From the NCBI GenBank assembly GCA_905215805.1, contig CAJMRL010000012.1:1-64000 (forward strand): 64,000 bases of DNA, in the 5' to 3' direction. The stretch's first letter is position 1, and each line of letters opens with the position of its first letter. Origin of the DNA: an uncultured bacterium. GTDB lineage: Bacteria > Bacillota > Clostridia > UBA1381. This document shows, piece after piece, positions 15,576-23,260 of the stretch. Below the pieces are notes generated by a model that was not told where the DNA came from, did not search any database, and saw only the letters and a list, made by a program, of their open reading frames with translations. A program made the position numbers and the translations under genes.

Positions 15576-18500
15576 ATGACAAAGAGAAATTTATCGGACA
15601 GAACAATAGCGCTTATCCTGACGGTTGTGATGATTGCGCTTATGCCGGTGATACCTGAGGTTTTGGCATCGGACTACGGGATTCCCGGCGAGATAATCGG
15701 AGAATGGGAATATGTAGGCTCGAATCAGCCTGAGAGTGCGAATCAGGTATGGGTGCGCGGAAACGGTTACGGAGTATCCGCGCAGGACGACGGAAAGGAA
15801 TATTTCAACAGCTTTTCCGCAGGACTGATAAATACTACATCGGCAAATTATAAGCTGGCGTATGACACGCTTATGAGTGACAATAAACTATATGATTATA
15901 TCAGAGATGTAAGGATATGTATTTTATATTTACCGGAGTGCCCTTATTCAAAGAGCTATCTCCCAAAGTTTCAGCAGATAGCCGCGGCGGCGGGTGCGCC
16001 GGTGCTTTTGATAGACGTTTCAAAATATTCGGCAAGCTTGATTACATACTATAACTCGGTAATGTTTGGAGTGACCGCTCCCACAGTACTTTATCTTGAC
16101 GCGAATGAAACAGCGGCGGCAACCGGAAGAGCGCTGCCCAGAGGTGAATCAAAGGTTCACAGGACCGCTGATTTTGTGAGGATATTGAAGGCGGCGGGAT
16201 ATGAAAATGCTCAGGATCTGCCGGACGGCGACGGCAGCAACGGCTACAGCATCGAGCAGGAATATGAGCGTAAGGCTTTGATGGAAACAAACAGATACCG
16301 TATTGAAAATAATCTGCTTCCGTTAAGCACATTCCCCGAGCTTGAGGAGGCAGCCGATATAAGAGCCGAGGAGCTACTTGAAAATATGGCTCACCAGCGT
16401 CCGGACGGGACTAATTATCATACTGTTTTCAATGAGACAGGATTGGATATATCCAGATATTATACGGGTGAAAATATTTGCGCCGGAGGCGCCGTATCAC
16501 TTCCCGGGTCGGCAGTAAGGGCATGGATGAACAGTCCCGGACACAGGGCGAATATATTAAATGAAAATTACAGCCATATGTCTGTAGGCTATAAATATCA
16601 AAACAGTGACCCGAGCAAATACATGGATAACTGGATACAGCTGTTTATGGGGAAATGTATTCCGGATAGGATAGAGCTTGACCGTCCGAGCATAAAAACA
16701 TCAATACAGGGCGTTCCTATAAGCGATATGGATATAAATCTTGTACTGACCTGCGCGCACGGAACAAGCACGATACCGCTTATTGATGAGATGTGCACCG
16801 GATATGACAGCAGCGCGGCGGGGCTTCAGACTGTAAAGGTTCACTACGGTGATACAGTGCTGCCGCTTGAGATAAATGTCGGAGACGTAGCTCCTCATGA
16901 GCTTACCGAGGATATGGTGACCATAACGGACGATATTGATAATATTATTTATAACGGACGCGCTCATACTCCGGCTGTAAGAGTCTCAAATTCGACCGGA
17001 GATTATGCTTTGATAGAAAATTATTCTTATGAAACTGCATATGAGAATAACGTAAACACCGGAACGGCGAAAATTACGGTTACCGGAAAGGGCAATTATA
17101 CCGGGACAGTGACAAAGACATTTGAGATAAAGCCTAAGGATATTGCAGATATGACCGTAAGCGGCATAGATGAGACATATGAATATACCGGAAAGCCGAT
17201 AACTCCCAATGTGATACTTACAGACGGCTCAAGAGTCCTGCATGAAAATATAGATTTCATAGTGGAATATGCCGATAATGTCGGCGAGGAGGTCAAGGGC
17301 ACGAACGGTCCCGATGGCGTGACCGGAACGGCTGTTGTCACCGTTAAGGGTATGGGGAATTATACGGGTGAAGCGGTAAGAAATTTCGGATTCACTCTGC
17401 CGCTTATATATAAGAATGCTGCAAGGATAGGCTATGTTTTCAATAACCCGTACTACAGCTCCACATATGAGTATCTGACTACTATAAAAACAAAAAATCC
17501 TACTGCATATGAAATGGTGATAAAGCAGATGGAGAACTGTCTGGCGGCGGTCGACGCGGATAAGGATAAGGGCGCCGGAATCGAGGACGTGATGGCATAT
17601 TCGCTCTATCCCGCAGCAAACAGGCACTTAAACGATTATTACCGTTTCCGCGCGGAGGTTGACGGAGGATTGAATATTGAAGGAATAAAAAAAGAGCCGG
17701 AGGTAGCTTCGGAAAAAATAAATGCCGATTCTATAAATATAGACGGTCTGGGAAATCTTGATATGGTAACGGAGGAGACCGAGTCGGTTCAGCTTGCTGT
17801 TGCCGATACGGATAAGGATGCTTTAAATATCGATACCTCCGCATATGATACAGTGAGTGCGGTAGCGCTTGATATATCTTTGAAAATCGACGGCAGCGAG
17901 GTAAATGATTTGAACTCCCCCGTTACTGTGACGGTCAGTCTTCCGGAGGCTTTCAGTATGGATGATAATCTTGCGGTGCTCCACTATGAGGACGGGGCTG
18001 ACAGCGCTCCCAAAGAGCTTTCAGTGTTTAAAAATGTTCAGGACTCTACGATAAGCTTCGTTACAAAGAGCTTCAGTCCGTATGTTATAGCAAAAAAGGT
18101 CGAGGTATATAATTCGGGACAGGCTTCCGCGCCGGCTGTGAATGACGAGTCTCAGACGGGAGTAAGCTTTGGAACTGAAAATGACGCAGGTCCCTCAGCC
18201 CCGCAGGATGTTTTTGCAAGCCATTCGGGCGAGAATGAAATAACGGTATCATGGACAGCGGTCCGGGATAACGAATTATGGAAGGTTACCGGATATAAGA
18301 TAGCATATTCATTGAGCGAAAATATGAGCGGAGCAGAGATGATGGAGATAAATGACCCGGCGGCGTCCAAGGCAGTGCTTACAGGTCTGGGAGAGGGCGC
18401 TTATTATATTACGGTTTCAACTCTTGCGGATTCCGATGCTACAAGACGAGTAGAAAGAAGCTCAGTGACGGTAAGAGCGGAGGTACACGAGGAGGCTCCG

Positions 18501-18824
18501 GAAGCGGATACACCGACGTCAACGCCTACAGCAGAGCCGCCGGAAATTTCTGACGGATATGATTGGACACTTTCGGTATCAGGCGACAACACGGTTATAA
18601 TCAAAGCGTTATCTGGAACAGAGGACGGTGATATGATCAGCGTATATGCAGCAAAATATGATGAGAACGGCGCATTGACAGGCTGTGAGGTAAAATATAT
18701 CGTGACAGAAGCCGGCATGGACGAATACAGAGCGGAATTTGACCAAGTATTCGAAAAAAATCAGAAGTTTTTCCTATGGGACTCCGATATGCAGCCGCTT
18801 TCGCTTGTATTTGAAAATATATAA
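15576..18824 (+). CDS. Large secreted multidomain CAP/SCP protein
   Basis: A 1082-residue exported protein; ATG 15576 follows AAGGAGG. Order: signal peptide (1-32); a thioredoxin-like segment at about 105-205 (ILYLPECPYSKSYLPKF, then VTAPTVLYLD) with only one Cys in the redox position; a CAP/SCP domain at about 230-360 (AEELLENMAHQRPDG, GENICAGG, WMNSPGHRANIL); two MBG-like beta repeats around 445-610 with NYTG motifs; a mixed region; a fibronectin-III domain at about 870-965; a Thr/Pro linker; and a C-terminal ~85-residue module also found in the pectate lyase and the phosphoesterase of this window. No LPxTG or SLH motif is visible. Bacterial CAP proteins are cell-surface proteins of largely unknown activity. 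Confidence 0.85.
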   Translation: MTKRNLSDRTIALILTVVMIALMPVIPEVLASDYGIPGEIIGEWEYVGSNQPESANQVWVRGNGYGVSAQDDGKEYFNSFSAGLINTTSANYKLAYDTLMSDNKLYDYIRDVRICILYLPECPYSKSYLPKFQQIAAAAGAPVLLIDVSKYSASLITYYNSVMFGVTAPTVLYLDANETAAATGRALPRGESKVHRTADFVRILKAAGYENAQDLPDGDGSNGYSIEQEYERKALMETNRYRIENNLLPLSTFPELEEAADIRAEELLENMAHQRPDGTNYHTVFNETGLDISRYYTGENICAGGAVSLPGSAVRAWMNSPGHRANILNENYSHMSVGYKYQNSDPSKYMDNWIQLFMGKCIPDRIELDRPSIKTSIQGVPISDMDINLVLTCAHGTSTIPLIDEMCTGYDSSAAGLQTVKVHYGDTVLPLEINVGDVAPHELTEDMVTITDDIDNIIYNGRAHTPAVRVSNSTGDYALIENYSYETAYENNVNTGTAKITVTGKGNYTGTVTKTFEIKPKDIADMTVSGIDETYEYTGKPITPNVILTDGSRVLHENIDFIVEYADNVGEEVKGTNGPDGVTGTAVVTVKGMGNYTGEAVRNFGFTLPLIYKNAARIGYVFNNPYYSSTYEYLTTIKTKNPTAYEMVIKQMENCLAAVDADKDKGAGIEDVMAYSLYPAANRHLNDYYRFRAEVDGGLNIEGIKKEPEVASEKINADSINIDGLGNLDMVTEETESVQLAVADTDKDALNIDTSAYDTVSAVALDISLKIDGSEVNDLNSPVTVTVSLPEAFSMDDNLAVLHYEDGADSAPKELSVFKNVQDSTISFVTKSFSPYVIAKKVEVYNSGQASAPAVNDESQTGVSFGTENDAGPSAPQDVFASHSGENEITVSWTAVRDNELWKVTGYKIAYSLSENMSGAEMMEINDPAASKAVLTGLGEGAYYITVSTLADSDATRRVERSSVTVRAEVHEEAPEADTPTSTPTAEPPEISDGYDWTLSVSGDNTVIIKALSGTEDGDMISVYAAKYDENGALTGCEVKYIVTEAGMDEYRAEFDQVFEKNQKFFLWDSDMQPLSLVFENI

Positions 18825-18859
18825 AATGAACGCTTTAAGAGCATATTCTGTGAAAAGTA

Positions 18860-18888
18860 TTTACATAAATGATATTTTATGATATAAT
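18860..18888 (+). promoter_or_regulatory. Promoter of gtrA-GT2 operon
   Basis: TTTACA (18860-18865), 17-nt spacer, TATAAT (18883-18888). Confidence 0.7.
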
Positions 18889-18945
18889 ATTATGGCGGTC
18901 GGTGGATTCGGCCGCCTGTATTGTAAATAAACCGAGGGGACAGAT

Positions 18946-19377
18946 ATGCTCATAGAACTGTTGAAAAAATATAAGGCTCCGATTTTATATGTGTTTTTCG
19001 GCGGAGTCACTACCGTTATAAATATCGGCGTATATTGGCTGCTGCATGATATTGCCGGAATGAGCAATGATATAAGCAATATTATATCATGGATAATAAC
19101 GGTCACTGTGGCTTATGTAACGAATAAGCTATGGGTCTTTGAAAGCGGAGCGCATACCATCGGCGCTGTGGCAAAGGAAGTCGCGGGATTTTTTTCGTGC
19201 AGGATCGCTACAGGAGTTATTGATTTCGCTATAATGCACATTGGCGTCGATATTATGGGGTTCAATGGTCTTATACTTAAAACGCTGTCCAATATAATAG
19301 TAATTATTTTAAATTATGTGGCAAGCAAATTGTTTATATTCAAAAAGGCAGATGACGGGGAGGAGAACGATGGATAA
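18946..19377 (+). CDS. GtrA-family membrane protein
   Basis: A 143-residue protein with four membrane segments (about 12-32, 40-60, 78-98, 105-125) and the family features FGGVTTVINIGVYWLL and TVAYVTNKLWVF. GtrA proteins are thought to flip or support lipid-linked sugars (such as undecaprenyl-phosphate glucose) for surface glycan modification. The stop overlaps the next gene by 8 nt, and the partner is a GtrB-like GT2, which fits the usual GtrA/GtrB pairing. Confidence 0.85.
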   Translation: MLIELLKKYKAPILYVFFGGVTTVINIGVYWLLHDIAGMSNDISNIISWIITVTVAYVTNKLWVFESGAHTIGAVAKEVAGFFSCRIATGVIDFAIMHIGVDIMGFNGLILKTLSNIIVIILNYVASKLFIFKKADDGEENDG

Positions 19378-20311
19378 GATAGCAGTGCTGATACCATGCT
19401 ATAATGAGGAAAAAACTATAGGAAAGGTCGTTTCTGATTTTAAGGCGGTTTTGCCGGAGGCTGTTATATATGTTTATGATAACCGTTCAACGGATAATAC
19501 CGCAAAAATTGCGGCACAGGCGGGTGCGGTCGTGCGCCGTGAATATGTTCAGGGAAAGGGAAACGTGATAAGAAGAATGTTCCGTGAGATAGACGCGCAG
19601 TGCTATATCATGGCGGACGGCGATGATACCTATCCCGCTGAATTTGCTCCGGAAATGGCGAAGCTCGTGCTTGAAAAAAAGGTGGATATGGTTGTGGGAG
19701 ACAGGCTTTCCTCAACGTATTTTACCGAAAATAAAAGACCGTTCCATAATTTCGGTAATTCGATAGTAAGAAAAAGCATAAACGCGCTTTTCGGCTCGGA
19801 TATAAAGGACGTTATGACAGGCTACCGCGCATTCGGATACAATTTTGTAAAGACATATCCGGTATTGTCACACGGCTTTGAAATTGAAACTGATATGACG
19901 ATACATGCTGTGGATAAAAATATGCTGGTGGAAAATGTGATCATAGACTACCGCGACCGTCCCGACGGCAGCGAGTCAAAGCTCAATACCTATTCCGACG
20001 GCTTTAAGGTCATGAGAACTATTTTAAAGCTGTATAAGGACTATAAGCCGCTTCGGTTCTTTTCGGTTATTGCTGCGGTGCTGCTTATATTGGCGGTCAT
20101 ATTCTTTATACCTGTGCTTATAGAATACATAGAAACCGGGCTTGTCCCGAATTTTCCGACGCTTATCGTATGCGGATTCTGTGTAACGGCGGCGCTGATG
20201 TCATATTTTTCGGGGCTGATACTCTCGACCATGGTCCAGCAGAACCGGCAGGATTTTGAATATAAGCTTATAGAGACTCAAAGAAGGTACAATGAAGAAT
20301 TAGATAAATAA
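19370..20311 (+). CDS. Family 2 glycosyltransferase (GtrB/DPM1-like) with two membrane helices
   Basis: A 313-residue enzyme. It opens with VLIPCYNEEKTIGKV, has DNRSTDNT and the DxD-type MADGDDTYP near residue 82, a GYRAF and SHGFEIETDM acceptor segment, and two C-terminal membrane helices (about 226-250 and 263-285). It probably moves a sugar from a nucleotide donor to a polyprenyl phosphate. ATG 19370 has GGGGAGGAG upstream and lies inside the gtrA 3' end, so the two are translationally coupled. Confidence 0.88.
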   Translation: MDKIAVLIPCYNEEKTIGKVVSDFKAVLPEAVIYVYDNRSTDNTAKIAAQAGAVVRREYVQGKGNVIRRMFREIDAQCYIMADGDDTYPAEFAPEMAKLVLEKKVDMVVGDRLSSTYFTENKRPFHNFGNSIVRKSINALFGSDIKDVMTGYRAFGYNFVKTYPVLSHGFEIETDMTIHAVDKNMLVENVIIDYRDRPDGSESKLNTYSDGFKVMRTILKLYKDYKPLRFFSVIAAVLLILAVIFFIPVLIEYIETGLVPNFPTLIVCGFCVTAALMSYFSGLILSTMVQQNRQDFEYKLIETQRRYNEELDK

Positions 20312-20312
20312 G

Positions 20313-20357
20313 AGGCTGCTCGATTTTAAACGCTCTGCATTTAAAATCGGGCAGCCT
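20313..20357. terminator. Bidirectional terminator, gene-end element family
   Basis: AGGCTGCTCGATTTTAAA pairs with TTTAAAATCGGGCAGCCT around the loop CGCTCTGCA. It sits between two convergent genes. The arms and the loop word CTCTGCA match the longer elements at 48879, 54999 and 58003. Confidence 0.85.
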
Positions 20358-20381
20358 TATTAGTTTCTTAATGAAACAACC

Positions 20382-22961
20382 TCATATTATTCCTAAGTTC
20401 ATTTTCTTAAGATAATCCCTTATTTCATTTTCGGCATTTTCGACTTCTTTTTTAAATGAATCGGCGCTTATTCTTGTCGCACCGTTTCCGAGGATTATTA
20501 TCTGTTCAAGATTATCGGAGGTGGCAACTCTTACTCTATGCTTTCTTCCAAGCTCATGAGTGACCTTTTCTATATACATGTCCGCCGTTTCAGCTTCTTT
20601 GGTGTATACAACATCTATATTGTTGATCTTTTCGATCTCGCCCGGGTTATTCTTTACTTTGTAAGCGTCAAATACCAGTATAAGACGGCATTGACGGTAA
20701 CCCTGGTAATTGCACATTATCGAAATAAGCCGCTCCCTTGCCGCTTCGAGGTTATCCTCCGCAATGCTCTTGAGGTCGTCCCATGCAAATATGATATTAT
20801 ATCCATCGACCAACAGATATTCCGGTCCCTGAGACACTACGGGCTTACCCTTGTACTTGCTTTGTGACGGAGCTTTCTTTGTGCGCATAGGGGAATGGGT
20901 CTTCTGTTTTACCTGGCCGTATGTCTTCTCAAATATTCTCAAAAGCTCTTCATCGTCAACAACTCTTTCAACATATGCCGAAGCTCTCTCCTGCTCTGAG
21001 GGCTGCTCCTCCGGTTCGTCAAGGTTCAGGGGGCTTTCAACGTGCATATAATTTTTTACCTCGTCCCACTTTACTATAAAGCCTGCGCCTTGAGCGCAGA
21101 ATACCGAATCCGCCGGATTGTCTATATCTGCATCGCTGTCATAGCCTATCTGCTCTATGACCTCCTCGGCATTATGGCAAGGCTCATATCCCTTTAATGA
21201 GCAGCTGAGCCTTCCGCGTCCTCCGGTATATCCTGTGACCTCGCTGTGATAGCCGCGCATTTCGGATACCGGGGCGCTGCCCGATATTACCGACATATCC
21301 CCCTCTACCTCCGGAGGAGAAAAGCTTCCTCCAAGTTGTTCTATATCCGTCATAGCCCGCCCGACATTCTCCGTAGGGACTTCAAGCCTGAAATTATACC
21401 AAGGCTCTAACAGCGCGCTTTCGGCGCATTTAAGCCCCTGACGTACCGCGCGGTAGGTTGCCTGTCTGAAATCGCCGCCCTCCGTATGCTTTTTATGAGC
21501 GCGTCCCGCGACGAGGGTTATCTTCATATCCGTAATAGGCGAGCCGGTAAGTACTCCGGAATGGGATTTTTCTTTAAGATGAGTCAATATAAGGCGCTGC
21601 CAGTTTTTATCGAGGTTATCCTCGGGGCAGTTAGATTTGAATACCAGACCGCTCCCCCGTTTGCCGGGTTCCATAAGAAGGTGAACCTCCGCATAATGGC
21701 GCAGCGGCTCATAATGCCCTACTCCCTCTACAGGCGCGGCTATGGTTTCCTTATAGGCGATCGAGCCTTGTCCGAATTCTATGTTCATTTTAAACCGCTC
21801 TGATATTATGCGCTTTAAGACCTCAAGCTGTACCTCGCCCATGAGCTGGATATGGATCTCCTGAAGGGGTTCGTTCCATATTATATGAAGCTGCGGCTCT
21901 TCCTCCTCGAGGCGGCGCATATTCATAAGAGCAGTATGCACATCAACTCCGTCCTCAAGCTCTATCCGATAGGTAAGAACCGGCTCAAGTACAGGCGTTT
22001 TTGCGTTATCGGCGGCTCCCAGCCCCTCGCCGGGATATGTTGCGCTTAGTCCCGTTACCGCGCATATCTCTCCTGCATATACAGTGTCTGTCGTGCTGAA
22101 TTTTGCGCCGGAATATATTCGTATCTGATTTACCTTTTCCGACCAAGGCTCTCCGTTTTGATCATGTCCCTCAAGCAGAGTCTTTACCTTTAGGCTTCCG
22201 CCTGTAAGCTTCATATATGTGAGCCGCTTTCCCTGCGTGTCCTGCGCGATTTTAAAAACTCTTGCCCCGAATTCATCGGGATATGACGGAGAGACCGTAT
22301 AGCGGTCAAAAACCTTTAGAAATTCGTCAACTCCGTCAAGCTTCAAAGCAGAGCCGAAACAGCATGGAAAAAGCTTGCGTTTCTGTATTGCCCGTCTTAA
22401 GGCATCATCGCTTACGTCCTCATTTTCGAGAAATTCCTCCATAAGCTCCTCACTGCACATAGCAGCATCTTCCGCAAGCTCTGACCTTTCCGCCGAAAAA
22501 TCTACAAAGCCGTCCCCCAGACGCGCCCTCAAATCGGCAATAAGCTCCTTTGAGCTTCTTTGCGATATATCCATTTTATTCACAAAAATAAATGCCGGCA
22601 CGCCGTAGCGTATCAAAAGCCGCCATAATGTCTCGGTATGGTTTTGGACTCCGTCCGTCCCGCTTATAACAAGCACGGCGTAATCTATCACGCTTAAGGT
22701 GCGCTCGGTCTCGGTGGAGAAATCCACGTGCCCCGGAGTATCCAGAAGCGTTATATTCGTATCTCCAATCGAAAGCTCCGCCTGCTTTGAAAATATCGTT
22801 ATTCCTTTTTCCCTCTCTATCGTATCTGTATCTAAAAATGCGTCTCCGTGATCGACTCGTCCCAGCTTCCGTATTTCGCCGGAACGGAAAAGCATGGCTT
22901 CCGAAAGCGTGGTCTTGCCCGAGTCGACATGCGCGAGTATTCCTGCTGCTATTCGTTTCAT
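20382..22961 (-). CDS. TetM/EF-G-like ribosomal GTPase fused to a YacP/Rae1-like NYN nuclease
   Basis: An 859-residue fusion. Residues 1-~650 follow the Tet(M)/Tet(O) branch of EF-G-like GTPases: G1 AHVDSGKTT, switch I REKGITIF, G3 DTPGH, G4 NKMD, then domains II-V. The loop that in Tet(M) carries YYSPVS and displaces tetracycline is replaced here by a different AHKKHTEGG-like sequence, so drug resistance is doubtful. After a charged linker (~650-713), residues ~714-859 are a YacP-like NYN domain with its acidic set: LLVDGYN, LVFDAY, ETADMYI and TSDNLEQ. B. subtilis YacP (Rae1) cleaves mRNA in the ribosomal A site. The fusion suggests one factor that enters the A site and cuts mRNA there. Single gene, no visible regulatory leader. 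Confidence 0.85.
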   Translation of the reverse strand: MKRIAAGILAHVDSGKTTLSEAMLFRSGEIRKLGRVDHGDAFLDTDTIEREKGITIFSKQAELSIGDTNITLLDTPGHVDFSTETERTLSVIDYAVLVISGTDGVQNHTETLWRLLIRYGVPAFIFVNKMDISQRSSKELIADLRARLGDGFVDFSAERSELAEDAAMCSEELMEEFLENEDVSDDALRRAIQKRKLFPCCFGSALKLDGVDEFLKVFDRYTVSPSYPDEFGARVFKIAQDTQGKRLTYMKLTGGSLKVKTLLEGHDQNGEPWSEKVNQIRIYSGAKFSTTDTVYAGEICAVTGLSATYPGEGLGAADNAKTPVLEPVLTYRIELEDGVDVHTALMNMRRLEEEEPQLHIIWNEPLQEIHIQLMGEVQLEVLKRIISERFKMNIEFGQGSIAYKETIAAPVEGVGHYEPLRHYAEVHLLMEPGKRGSGLVFKSNCPEDNLDKNWQRLILTHLKEKSHSGVLTGSPITDMKITLVAGRAHKKHTEGGDFRQATYRAVRQGLKCAESALLEPWYNFRLEVPTENVGRAMTDIEQLGGSFSPPEVEGDMSVISGSAPVSEMRGYHSEVTGYTGGRGRLSCSLKGYEPCHNAEEVIEQIGYDSDADIDNPADSVFCAQGAGFIVKWDEVKNYMHVESPLNLDEPEEQPSEQERASAYVERVVDDEELLRIFEKTYGQVKQKTHSPMRTKKAPSQSKYKGKPVVSQGPEYLLVDGYNIIFAWDDLKSIAEDNLEAARERLISIMCNYQGYRQCRLILVFDAYKVKNNPGEIEKINNIDVVYTKEAETADMYIEKVTHELGRKHRVRVATSDNLEQIIILGNGATRISADSFKKEVENAENEIRDYLKKMNLGII

Positions 22962-23062
22962 TTTTTGTATTCCTTTAAATTTGTACTTTATTTTATTATA
23001 TCATATCCCGCTTTGGAATACAATAGCTTTTTATTGGGGGATTGCGGGTTGCGTACCGCGAT

Positions 23063-23092
23063 AAAGAGAGCCGGAGGCGTCCGGCTCTCTTT
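23063..23092. terminator. Strong hairpin between the GTPase-nuclease and pectate lyase genes
   Basis: A 13-bp perfect stem (AAAGAGAGCCGGA and its complement) with a 4-nt loop, ending in TTTATATATT. It lies between divergent promoters, so it may isolate the pectate lyase promoter from read-through or be a leftover terminator. Confidence 0.6.
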
Positions 23093-23168
23093 ATATATTA
23101 ATACACTTGGGGATATGCTCAAAAAAATCGGTATTAATTACAGAAATTATGCTTATTTTATAATGTTA

Positions 23169-23198
23169 TTGACATTTTTACTATTAATGTAGTATAAT
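23169..23198 (+). promoter_or_regulatory. Promoter of the pectate lyase gene
   Basis: TTGACA (23169-23174), 18-nt spacer, TATAAT (23193-23198). Confidence 0.7.
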
Positions 23199-23260
23199 AA
23201 AATTGCAGTAATATCAGAGCAAATATTCAGGAAAATAGATAAAGAAAAGAGGTTTTTCAG

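Noticed and set aside
20382..22961. Calling the GTPase gene a tetracycline resistance determinant
   Set aside because: Only the GTPase framework resembles Tet(M); the drug-displacing loop is different and a nuclease domain is fused on. Resistance would need experimental proof.
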